NCBI GenBank assembly: GCA_964462295.1
Contig: CAYWXH010000093.1
Coordinates: 1-6,149, forward strand
Length of the DNA stretch: 6,149 nucleotides
Direction: 5' to 3'
From: JALVIU01 sp964462295
GTDB taxonomy: Bacteria > Atribacterota > JALVIU01
The notes beneath the pieces were generated by a model. It saw only the letters and a list, made by a program, of their open reading frames with translations. It was not told the origin of the DNA and made no database searches. The translations under genes and the position numbers were made by a program. Numbering within the stretch: the stretch's first letter is position 1; the number at the start of each line of letters is the position of its first letter. Shown in pieces: positions 1-5,659 of this stretch.

Positions 1-78
1 CGTGGCAATCTCTCTTTTGGGTTTCCCAAATACCAGAGATTGCTTCGTCGCCCAAAATGCGGGCTCCTCGCAATGACG
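1..78 (-). repeat. Dispersed palindromic repeat element, cut by the window start
   Basis: GC-rich sequence with the family landmarks in inverted order: GCAATCTC at 5-12, GAGATTGC at 36-43, and the terminal CCTCGCAATGACG at 66-78. The other arm should lie before the window. Positions 33-78 match the reverse complement of 2309-2354 at 44 of 46 bases, so this copy is opposite in orientation to those in the central block. It contrasts strongly in GC content with the AT-rich genes. No coding function is supported. Confidence 0.8.
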
Positions 79-90
79 GAATGGGGGGGG

Positions 91-125
91 TCATTGTGAG
101 CCTGCGAAGAGGCCGAAGCAATCTC
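91..125 (+). repeat. Short copy of the TCATTGCGAG...GAAGCAATCTC repeat
   Basis: It begins with TCATTGTGAG and ends with GAAGCAATCTCT, the two conserved ends of the family, joined by only a short GC-rich middle that can pair (GCCTGCGAAGAGGC). It follows a run of eight G at 83-90. Its right edge touches the stop codon of the oxidoreductase gene on the opposite strand, so the repeat lies directly at that gene's 3' end. As RNA it could form a hairpin behind the gene, but there is no U tract, so I do not call it a terminator. Confidence 0.7.
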
Positions 126-1945
126 TATTGTTTCTCTTTCTTATATGCAAGACAACTTACAGGCAGACCCTCCTCGCTCCACCCCCTCAATTTATAGTAC
201 TCATTCAACATTTTGCCAATATGGGGGATAACCCCTTTTGCACCACCCTCTTCTCTTGCCCATGTCATGATACGCGGTGGTAATAGGTCATCTTTTCTAC
301 TAATACCGAGACTTACATTATATACCCTCTTTAAGTTAAAGAGCCTCTCTCCTGTCTTTAAAAGCTCATCTGGTGTAAACTCAATACCTGTTGCAAGCTT
401 TAACCATTCTGCAAGATGCGTTATTCCAATATTTCCCCTTATAAGAAACTTACAAAGCCCAAGTGCATTATAGACATTCATATAATTTTGCATATTTACG
501 GCAAGTTCTGCCTTTCCTTCATCAGAATGTGGGTCATAGGATTCTTTCATCTTTATTCCCGGAAGTTTTAGTCCCTGTTCTGCATAGTAACTTAGACTCT
601 CCAGGTGGCACCCACCCCTATTTCCTGTGGCATAGTTTATTGCCATTGAGGTAAATGCCCTCGGATCATGCATAGGAAGTTCCAATCCCTTTACATCTAT
701 AGAATACTCCTCTGCTCCATGTCCAATCTCTTGAGATGCCTTTCTTGTACCCTCTGCAAGGGTATCTCCTAATTCTCTTCTATATGCAATATCTTCTATT
801 AGAGAAAGAATCTTTTCCCCATCTCCCCAAGGGATATCCTCATCTATAAGTCCCTTTTCTGAAAGTTCCATAGCAAAGGCTATCACCATGGATGTAGAAA
901 TGGTATCAAGGCCTAATCTATTACAAAGGTCATTTGCCCATACTATGGTTTCAAGGTCATCATTTAAGATGAGTGCACCAAACCCTGCACCTGTCTCATA
1001 CTCTGGACCTGCAATTTCAAGCTCTTCAGGAAATCCCTTCTTCCGTACAAGGTGTTTACCACATGCAATAGGACATGCATAGCAACGATAATTCTTTACC
1101 TCATATTCCTCTGCAATAGCCATTCCTGATGTCTTGGCTGCACCTTCTGTAAAGAGTGAACCATAGAAATTCTTAACGGGAAGATCTCCTGTTTTATCTA
1201 CCTTGACCATCCCCCCTACAGTACCAAATAGAGTAAGAGACTCTGTACCACTTTTTATCTGGGGCACTAAATTTTTTATACTTTCCATAAGACCTTTTTT
1301 ATCATAAAGTGGCAGCACATCTCTTCCAGTAACAACAATGGCTTTCAGGTTTTTAGAACCCATCACGGCACCGGGGCCACCCCTTCCCGCTGCCCTACCT
1401 ACTCTCCCTTCTATATTTATACTTGCAATTTTTACAAGATTTTCACCAGCTGGGCCAATGCTTGCAACTTTTATATCCGCTCCATATTTCTCTTTTAATA
1501 TATCATTTGTCGCATATGTATCTTTTCCCCAAAGGTCTGTTGCATCCTCTATTTTCACCTCATCTTTTGAAATAAATATATAAACAGGTTTTTCCGCCTT
1601 ACCTGTAATATATATACCATCATATCCTGCGAATTTCAAAAATGCGCCAAAGTCTCCGCCTACGGTAGACTCATCCCATATCCCTGTAAGTGGAGATCTT
1701 AAACACACGGAAAGCTTAGAAGCGGTGGGCACAGGTGTACCTGTAAGGAGTCCGGAGATGAAAAGCATTGGAGCATCAGGGTCTAATGGGGAAAGGTCTT
1801 TATCAAAATTGTCAAGCAAAATCTTTATGCCAAGCCCACTTCCCAATAGATACTGTTTTACAATGCTTTCAGATAATTCATTTACCTCAATCTTTCTTTC
1901 TGTAAGGTTAATATATAAAAGTCTCCCCCTATATCCATACCTCAT
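125..1945 (-). CDS. aor: Aldehyde:ferredoxin oxidoreductase (tungsten-bis-pterin, [4Fe-4S])
   Basis: This cytosolic enzyme oxidises aldehydes to carboxylates and passes electrons to ferredoxin; with low-potential ferredoxin it can also run in reverse. The protein has 606 residues from the preferred start, the normal length for the family. The N-terminal pterin-binding domain fills roughly residues 1-205 and includes AGRGGPGAVMGSKNLKAI near 186-203. The remainder is the helical C-terminal domain. The cubane ligands are visible as CxxCxxxC (Cys288, 291, 295) plus a distal Cys498 in NALGLCKF. GPEYET near 313-318 and GGCHLE near 445-450 are the likely active-site glutamate and histidine regions. 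The upstream ATG at 1951 abuts the Shine-Dalgarno sequence with no spacing, so the second ATG at 1945 is chosen; the gene is 608 residues if the first is used. Substrate class (aldehyde, formaldehyde, glyceraldehyde-3-phosphate) cannot be fixed from sequence alone, and no pterin-synthesis or tungsten-uptake gene is in the window. It is a single gene, divergent from the operon to the right. Confidence 0.93.
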   Translation of the reverse strand: MRYGYRGRLLYINLTERKIEVNELSESIVKQYLLGSGLGIKILLDNFDKDLSPLDPDAPMLFISGLLTGTPVPTASKLSVCLRSPLTGIWDESTVGGDFGAFLKFAGYDGIYITGKAEKPVYIFISKDEVKIEDATDLWGKDTYATNDILKEKYGADIKVASIGPAGENLVKIASINIEGRVGRAAGRGGPGAVMGSKNLKAIVVTGRDVLPLYDKKGLMESIKNLVPQIKSGTESLTLFGTVGGMVKVDKTGDLPVKNFYGSLFTEGAAKTSGMAIAEEYEVKNYRCYACPIACGKHLVRKKGFPEELEIAGPEYETGAGFGALILNDDLETIVWANDLCNRLGLDTISTSMVIAFAMELSEKGLIDEDIPWGDGEKILSLIEDIAYRRELGDTLAEGTRKASQEIGHGAEEYSIDVKGLELPMHDPRAFTSMAINYATGNRGGCHLESLSYYAEQGLKLPGIKMKESYDPHSDEGKAELAVNMQNYMNVYNALGLCKFLIRGNIGITHLAEWLKLATGIEFTPDELLKTGERLFNLKRVYNVSLGISRKDDLLPPRIMTWAREEGGAKGVIPHIGKMLNEYYKLRGWSEEGLPVSCLAYKKEKQ

Positions 1946-1951
1946 ACTCAT

Positions 1952-1957
1952 CCTCCT
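1952..1957 (-). promoter_or_regulatory. Ribosome binding site that decides the aor start
   Basis: Reading the minus strand, AGGAGG occupies 1957-1952. The first in-frame ATG (1951-1949) follows with zero spacing, which is not workable. The next in-frame ATG (1945-1943) lies 6 nt away, which is ideal. The annotated start is therefore better placed two codons downstream of the longest reading frame. Confidence 0.8.
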
Positions 1958-1975
1958 CTAATTTTGTCTTTTATA

Positions 1976-2004
1976 ATTATATCATAAAAATTCTACTATA
2001 AAAA
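1976..2004 (-). promoter_or_regulatory. Probable sigma70-type extended -10 promoter of aor
   Basis: On the minus strand a perfect TATAAT lies at 1981-1976, preceded by TG one base away (1984-1983), making an extended -10 element. The -35 region at 17 nt spacing (2004-1999, TTTTTA) matches the consensus weakly, which is tolerable for extended -10 promoters. Transcription would start near 1969 and leave a leader of about two dozen bases containing the AGGAGG. Confidence 0.55.
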
Positions 2005-2025
2005 TAGAGTTTTGAAAATTTTACT

Positions 2026-2042
2026 GTAAAGATTCTTCATTT
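2026..2042 (+). repeat. Left copy of a 17-bp direct repeat bounding the repeat block
   Basis: GTAAAGATTCTTCATTT here recurs as GTAAAGATTTTTCATTT at 2839-2855, one mismatch in 17. The two copies sit just outside the GC-rich repeat material and just inside the two divergent promoter regions. This is the position expected of a duplicated target site or recombination site around inserted DNA. A chance AT-rich match is possible but less likely. Confidence 0.6.
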
Positions 2043-2139
2043 ATAAGATTTCACCATTACTGTAAGGAGCTCCTACCACTCTCATTATTATGGAAGGATA
2101 CCCCGTACTGTTATTGCGAGGAGCCCCTGTCCCCCATCC

Positions 2140-2254
2140 GTCATTGCGGCCAGGGACGGTTTTTGCCCCGATATGGCAATCTCTGGTACCTGAGACGTAT
2201 TTGAACCCAAAAAAGAGAGATTGCTTCGGCTCAAAAATCGAGCCTCGCAATGAC
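2140..2254 (+). repeat. Complete palindromic (MITE-like) element, copy A
   Basis: The 115-bp element starts with GTCATTGCGGCC and ends with CCTCGCAATGAC, imperfect inverted termini. GGCAATCTC at 2175-2183 pairs with GAGATTGC at 2217-2224, so the whole unit can fold into a long interrupted hairpin. Positions 2203-2230 are identical over 28 bases to 2443-2470 of copy B, and both lie in the same orientation. No coding content. Confidence 0.75.
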
Positions 2255-2308
2255 AGAAGGAAGTGAGGGCTCGCAATAACGTTTCCCAGTGGGTGACCGT
2301 TCCTCAAT

Positions 2309-2360
2309 CGTCATTGCGAGGAGCCCGCATTTTGGGCGACGCGGCAATCTCTGGTACCTG
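2309..2360 (+). repeat. Half element: left arm only
   Basis: It carries the left-hand terminus CGTCATTGCGAGGAGCCC and the inner GGCAATCTC, then GGTACCTGA as in copy A (2185-2193), but has no right arm before the next complete element starts. Positions 2309-2354 are the inverted partner of 33-78 (44 of 46 bases). The two copies bracket the aor gene. Confidence 0.75.
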
Positions 2361-2380
2361 ACTGTCATTCTCTCCCCTTT

Positions 2381-2492
2381 GTCATTGCGAGGAAGGGCGC
2401 TTTTTGTCCCGACGCGGCAATCTCCGTGCCCAAGGTGTATTGGAACCCAAAAAAGAGAGATTGCTTCGGCCCTTTCAGGGCCTCGCAATGAC
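2381..2492 (+). repeat. Complete palindromic (MITE-like) element, copy B
   Basis: The termini GTCATTGCGAGG (2381-2392) and CCTCGCAATGAC (2481-2492) are perfect 12-bp inverted repeats. Inside, GCAATCTC at 2417-2424 pairs with GAGATTGC at 2457-2464. The 112-bp unit is the best preserved copy in the window and can be used as the reference for the family. Its arms differ from copy A between the conserved blocks, whereas a 28-base core is identical. Confidence 0.8.
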
Positions 2493-2841
2493 AAGAAAGG
2501 GGAGGGAGGGCTCGCAATGACGAGGTGGGAGTAGGCCTCGCAATGACGAGATAGGAATAGGCCCGNNNNNNNNNNNNNNNNNNNNNNNNNNNNNNNNNNN
2601 NNNNNNNNNNNNNNNNNNNNNNNNNNNNNNNNNNNNNNNNNNNNNNNNNNNNNNNNNNNNNNNNNCTCGCAATGACGAGGTGGGAGTAGGCCTCGCAATG
2701 ACGAGATAGGAATAGGCCCGCAATGACAAAATGTGGAAGCCGCAGGTTGCCACGCCTGCTTGCGCAGGCTCGCAATGACAAAAGTGGGATGACCCTCGCA
2801 ATGACAAAAGCGAAAAAGGACCCGAAATGACAAGAATCGTA
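2482..2841 (+). repeat. Degenerate tandem array, 26-bp period, interrupted by a gap
   Basis: Units begin with CTCGCAATGAC (the right terminus of the palindromic element) followed by about 15 purine-rich variable bases. Unit starts at 2511, 2537 and 2563, then 2666, 2692 and 2718, then 2769, 2795 and 2821 are spaced by exactly 26 within each group. Between 2718 and 2769 lies a longer unit that carries an inverted half element (2745-2780) with CCTGCTTGCGCAGG, itself a short hairpin. The array seems to have grown by copying one end of the element. It ends where the direct repeat at 2839 begins. Confidence 0.7.
2566..2665. other. Scaffold gap of 100 N, probably an unmerged contig overlap
   Basis: Exactly 100 undetermined bases, a conventional placeholder length. 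The 55 bases before the gap (2511-2565) and the 55 bases after it (2666-2720) are identical, as expected of two contigs sharing a terminal 55-mer. True sequence here may be nothing at all, with one 55-bp copy removed, or an unresolved number of 26-bp units. Confidence 0.9.
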
Positions 2842-2855
2842 AAGATTTTTCATTT
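2839..2855 (+). repeat. Right copy of the 17-bp direct repeat
   Basis: GTAAAGATTTTTCATTT, one mismatch from 2026-2042. It lies directly after the last 26-bp unit and 6 bases before the -35 hexamer of the downstream operon. Confidence 0.6.
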
Positions 2856-2861
2856 TACCAA

Positions 2862-2890
2862 TTGACATAAGTAGTTGTATATGGTAATCT
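2862..2890 (+). promoter_or_regulatory. Sigma70-type promoter of the four-gene operon
   Basis: A perfect -35 TTGACA at 2862-2867 is followed, after 17 nt, by TAATCT at 2885-2890 with an upstream TG (2882-2883) forming an extended -10. The start would be near 2897, leaving a leader of about 50 nt ahead of the first gene. It sits immediately after the repeat block, so the block forms the upstream flank of this promoter. Confidence 0.65.
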
Positions 2891-2945
2891 TTTATGTACA
2901 TGAAAAACTATCAGAAGAAATCACAGCTTACAAGGAGGTAACAAA

Positions 2946-3146
2946 ATGGATACTAAGGACAAAAAGATTGATGTCCTAACTGTGGATGAAGTTGCAAAAC
3001 TTCTAAAGCTATCAAAAATTACCATATATAGACTTATAAAGACAGGAGAGATACCCGCATATAAAATAGGTGCATCCTGGAGAGTAAATAGAGAGGATCT
3101 GGAAAACTACATAGAATCAAAAAAGAAACTTAGATCAAAGGATTAA
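2946..3146 (+). CDS. Excisionase-family helix-turn-helix DNA-binding protein
   Basis: A 66-residue single-domain protein of the MerR-like/HTH_17 excisionase family. The sequence shows the standard layout: LTVDEVAKLLKLSKITIYRLI at about residues 11-31 forms the helix-turn-helix, and IPAYKIGASWRVNREDLENYI at about 36-56 forms the wing with its typical W-R-V strand, followed by a lysine-rich tail. Such proteins bind DNA as small regulators; despite the name most are not phage excisionases, and no integrase or phage gene is nearby. The start is supported by AAGGAGG at 2932-2938, 7 nt upstream of the ATG. It is first in the operon, one base before trmI, so it could regulate its own operon; that is inference. 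The binding site and regulated genes are unknown. Confidence 0.88.
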   Translation: MDTKDKKIDVLTVDEVAKLLKLSKITIYRLIKTGEIPAYKIGASWRVNREDLENYIESKKKLRSKD

Positions 3147-3147
3147 A

Positions 3148-3966
3148 ATGAGTCAAAATAGATTCGAAGAGGGTAGAGAAGTTCTTATTGTTACAGAAGA
3201 TAAAAAAATATTTAAAGTAAAGTTAAAAAAAGATGGTCTTTTTTCATCTCATCAAGGAGTTGTCTCCCATAATGAGATAATAGGAAAAGAAAGTGGTACT
3301 TCATTTTTTACATCTATTGGCAAAAAGATTACTGTATTTACCCCAACACTCTTTGACCATATAATGAGTATGCCAAGAATTTCAGCAATAGTATACCCAA
3401 AAGATATTGCCATGATCCTTGTATGGGCAGATATATTTCCTGGTGCGCGGGTAGTGGAAGGGGGGAGTGGCTCAGGGTCACTTCTTTCTGCTATAATAAG
3501 GGCAGTAGGAGAAAGTGGTGAGGTCTTTACATATGATGTACGAAAAGACATGCAAAAAATGGCAAAGAAAAATGTAAAGAGGTTTTTTGGAAAGATACCT
3601 CAAAATGTACATTTTATAAGTAAAAATCTATATGAAGGTATTGAACAACAAGAGGTAGATCGCATATTGCTAGATGTTACAGAACCGTGGAGGGTAGTTC
3701 CTCATGCTACAGAGGTTTTGGTGTCTGATGGGATAATTCTTGCATATACACCTACCATAATTCAGGCAGAAAAATTTCATAAAGAACTATCAAGATGGGG
3801 CTATTACTTTATAGAAACCTTTGAGACCATCTTTAGACCATGGACTATTCAAGACCTTAGTGTACGACCTAACCAAAGGATTATAGGGCATACTGCATTT
3901 TTAACCCTTGGAAGAAAGGGGAAGGATACAGGGAGTGAAAAAATACAAGAAAATCCTTATAATTAG
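3148..3966 (+). CDS. trmI: tRNA (adenine-58-N1)-methyltransferase, TrmI family
   Basis: Uses S-adenosylmethionine to make 1-methyladenosine at position 58 in the T-loop of tRNA; bacterial TrmI acts as a homotetramer in the cytosol and the modification stabilises tRNA, notably in thermophiles. The 272 residues fit the family, with a short C-terminal extension. An N-terminal beta domain (about 1-70) leads to a Rossmann methyltransferase. Visible motifs are VVEGGSGSGSL at 102-112 (cofactor loop), YD at 129-130 (acidic ribose-binding residue), LLDVTEPW at 174-181 (D176, the conserved active-site aspartate) and RPNQRIIGHTAFL at 240-252, the family signature. VYPKD at 82-86 is also typical. The start follows the previous stop by one base with AAGGA at 3138-3142. 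The 3' end overlaps the protease gene, implying translational coupling. Many bacteria lack this family, so its presence fits a thermophilic or deep-branching lineage without proving it. Confidence 0.92.
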   Translation: MSQNRFEEGREVLIVTEDKKIFKVKLKKDGLFSSHQGVVSHNEIIGKESGTSFFTSIGKKITVFTPTLFDHIMSMPRISAIVYPKDIAMILVWADIFPGARVVEGGSGSGSLLSAIIRAVGESGEVFTYDVRKDMQKMAKKNVKRFFGKIPQNVHFISKNLYEGIEQQEVDRILLDVTEPWRVVPHATEVLVSDGIILAYTPTIIQAEKFHKELSRWGYYFIETFETIFRPWTIQDLSVRPNQRIIGHTAFLTLGRKGKDTGSEKIQENPYN

Positions 3967-4936
3967 TATTGTAATTGCTATACTTATTGGTCTGTCCTTT
4001 GTAAAATTCCCATATACAATCTATTTTCCAGGATCCGTTACATCACTAAAATATAAAATTGAGGTAGGATACACTATCTCAGAGGAACGGGGTATGTTTC
4101 TCATCACCTCAGTGAGTACTATGCCTGGATACTTCCCCCTTGTTCTCTATGCTTTATTTGATCCTAAAGTAGGGATTAAATCAAATAAGGTTCTTCATCC
4201 AGGACTTACAGACAAAGATTACAAGGCTCTGCTTTCTTATCTTATGGAGCAAAGCAAAGAGGTGGCAAAGGTCGTGGCAATGAGAGAATTAGGATTTAAG
4301 GTAAAGATAAAAAAAGAGGGCCTCCTTATTATAGGGGTAAGAAGAGATATGCCATGTTTCGGGGTACTTCATGTAGGTGACATAATAGTATCTTTGGATA
4401 AAAAGACTGTGTTGAAACCAGAAGATATAACAAGTATCCTAAAGGAAAAACTCCCCAATGAAACAGTTCCTATAACTGTTATAAGAAAGGATAAAAAAGA
4501 AAGTTTTAATATAAAAGTAATGCCAAAGGATGGGAAAAATACAATAGGTATATATATAATTCCTAAATATGAAGTTTCCTATCCTTTTGATATAAATATT
4601 AAAATAAAAAAATATATTGGTAATTCTGCGGGGCTTATGTTTGCACTTGAAATTATGAATCAACTAACAGAATCGGACCTTACAAGGGGAAGAATTATCT
4701 CAGGAACAGGAATACTGGATATAGATGGAAATGTACATAAGGTAGGTGGGATTATTCAAAAGGTTTTCACAGCACAGAGGGCAGGTGCATATGCCTTTCT
4801 CCTTCCCTATGAAAACTACAAAGAAGTAAAAGGAAGATTTAAGGGATTAAACCTTATCCCTGTACATAACATAAAAGAGGCGGTATCTAAGTTACTTACC
4901 ATTCCTATGCCTATATACCGTCCAAAAAGTCAATAA
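3935..4936 (+). CDS. Membrane-anchored PDZ and Lon-like serine protease (YlbL/SepM type)
   Basis: A predicted 333-residue protease facing the outside of the cytoplasmic membrane, related to the PDZ-plus-Lon-C-terminal-domain family (COG3480; B. subtilis YlbL, streptococcal SepM). An N-terminal hydrophobic anchor (about residues 6-23) is followed by the FPYTIYFPGSV stretch typical of the family. A PDZ-like region spans about 120-200 (LLIIGVRRDMPCFGVLHVGDIIVSLD is its core, split here by a turn). The Lon proteolytic domain ends the protein. The Ser/Lys dyad is present: Ser231 in IGNSAGLMF and Lys276 in VGGIIQKV. The usual Gly-Pro before the serine reads Gly-Asn here. GTG at 3935 is chosen because AAGGA lies 8 nt upstream and the anchor follows at once; a TTG at 3908 would add nine residues but has no ribosome site. 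It overlaps trmI by 32 nt. Family members cleave exported proteins or peptides; the substrate here is unknown, and the next gene's exported product is one candidate. Confidence 0.85.
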   Translation: MKKYKKILIISIVIAILIGLSFVKFPYTIYFPGSVTSLKYKIEVGYTISEERGMFLITSVSTMPGYFPLVLYALFDPKVGIKSNKVLHPGLTDKDYKALLSYLMEQSKEVAKVVAMRELGFKVKIKKEGLLIIGVRRDMPCFGVLHVGDIIVSLDKKTVLKPEDITSILKEKLPNETVPITVIRKDKKESFNIKVMPKDGKNTIGIYIIPKYEVSYPFDINIKIKKYIGNSAGLMFALEIMNQLTESDLTRGRIISGTGILDIDGNVHKVGGIIQKVFTAQRAGAYAFLLPYENYKEVKGRFKGLNLIPVHNIKEAVSKLLTIPMPIYRPKSQ

Positions 4937-4954
4937 ATATAAGGAGGTGAAAGT

Positions 4955-5659
4955 ATGAGAAGAATAAGTGTTTCTATATGGATTGCCTTATTGTCTTTGT
5001 TTGTCCTATCATGTGTTGCATTTGCCAGCATAAGCCCTCCCCCTATAATGAATACAGATGAGCTTGGGGTAGGGATATGGGCAAAGTATCAGCAAAAAGA
5101 AAATGGCAAAACTGTGGATGTATGGTTTGGTGTAGTTGGAGAGGAAAAAATCGATGGGAAAAGGTATGTATGGATCGAAACACGGCTTAATCTAGGTGGA
5201 CAAAATATTATTGCAAAGGCCCTTATGCGTATTGCAGTAGGAGAAAATGTATCAGATATCAAAAAAATAGTGTTTAAAATGGGTAATCAGCCTGCAATGG
5301 AGATTTCTTCAGATATGCTTAATATGATGAGTCAAATGGGCCAAAATGTGACACCATTTTCTCCCACAGAAGGTGGAGAAAATGCAAAAATAAAGGTTGT
5401 AGGAAAAGAAAAAATAAAGGTCCCTGCAGGCACATTTGTAGCAAAACATATAAGGATAATCAACAAAAATACAAAAAAGACTGTTATGGATGTATGGGAA
5501 GCCAACAAAGTCCCTGTAAAAATAGTAAAGGTCAAGATGAAAACCGGAGGAGAAGTTGTACTTTTAGGATATGGAAATGGTGCAAAATCCAAAATTACAG
5601 AAACACCTGTTCCATTTAGTATGCAAAATTTAATGAACATGAATATGAATACAAAGTAG
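4955..5659 (+). CDS. Exported protein of unknown function
   Basis: A 234-residue protein with an N-terminal signal sequence: two arginines, then a hydrophobic core to about residue 19. Two processing routes can be read. VLSC (17-20) resembles a lipobox, which would give a lipoprotein lipidated at Cys20. AFA before Ser26 suits signal peptidase I, which would release it. The mature part alternates beta-prone and charged segments: VDVWFGVVGEEKIDGKRYVWIE (about 54-75, broken by polar turns), KIKVPAGTFVAKHIRI (153-168) and DVWEANKVPVKIVKVKM (179-195). This is reminiscent of LolA/LolB-like or DUF3108-type envelope proteins, but I do not recognise the family firmly. The C-terminus is rich in Met and Asn. 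AAGGAGG at 4941-4947 gives a strong start. It is last in the operon, 18 nt after the protease stop and directly before a terminator. Confidence 0.8.
   Translation: MRRISVSIWIALLSLFVLSCVAFASISPPPIMNTDELGVGIWAKYQQKENGKTVDVWFGVVGEEKIDGKRYVWIETRLNLGGQNIIAKALMRIAVGENVSDIKKIVFKMGNQPAMEISSDMLNMMSQMGQNVTPFSPTEGGENAKIKVVGKEKIKVPAGTFVAKHIRIINKNTKKTVMDVWEANKVPVKIVKVKMKTGGEVVLLGYGNGAKSKITETPVPFSMQNLMNMNMNTK

Larger units (their letters stand above)
2043..2838. repeat. Gene-free block made of a dispersed GC-rich palindromic repeat family
   Basis: This stretch of about 0.8 kb has no credible gene. From 2111 onward it is nearly all copies or fragments of one family: a terminal TCATTGCGAGG, an inner GGCAATCTC, and their complements. 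Fragments too short for separate entries include TTATTGCGAGGAGCCCC at 2111-2127 and CTCGCAATAACG at 2270-2281. Positions 2043-2110 look like further decayed or ordinary intergenic sequence. Open frames running through the block arise from the repeat itself: the peptide VIASLRKQAW and similar strings are its translation. No transposase is present, so any movement would have to be driven in trans. Confidence 0.85.

Noticed and set aside
83..90. Run of eight G as a phase-variation tract.
   Set aside because: It is intergenic, between two repeat copies, and affects no reading frame or promoter I can identify.
213..1961. Plus-strand open frames within the oxidoreductase gene (for example 213-473, 888-1082, 1338-1583).
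   Set aside because: They are shadows opposite a clearly conserved minus-strand gene and resemble no protein.
1996..2007. Possible operator: CTAT-AAAA-ATAG inverted repeat near the aor -35.
   Set aside because: Four-base arms in AT-rich DNA are expected by chance.
2043..2838. Insertion sequence with a transposase.
   Set aside because: Inverted termini exist, but no transposase reading frame or remnant can be recognised in the block.
2482..2841. CRISPR array, because of regular spacing of a short constant segment.
   Set aside because: The constant part is only about 11 bases, the intervening sequence is similar between units rather than unique, and no cas gene is present.
2041..2901. Several open reading frames of 60-200 codons on both strands within the repeat block.
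   Set aside because: They are translations of the GC-rich repeat (strings such as VIASLRKQAW and CHCE), overlap one another in several frames, run through the N gap and have no ribosome sites.
2946..3146. Phage or integrative-element excisionase.
   Set aside because: The family name is suggestive, but there is no integrase, attachment-site tRNA or phage gene nearby. The gene sits in an operon with housekeeping-type genes.
4439..4663. Minus-strand frame of 74 codons.
   Set aside because: It lies opposite the protease domain and has low-complexity Phe/Tyr/Ile composition, as expected of antisense to AT-rich coding DNA.
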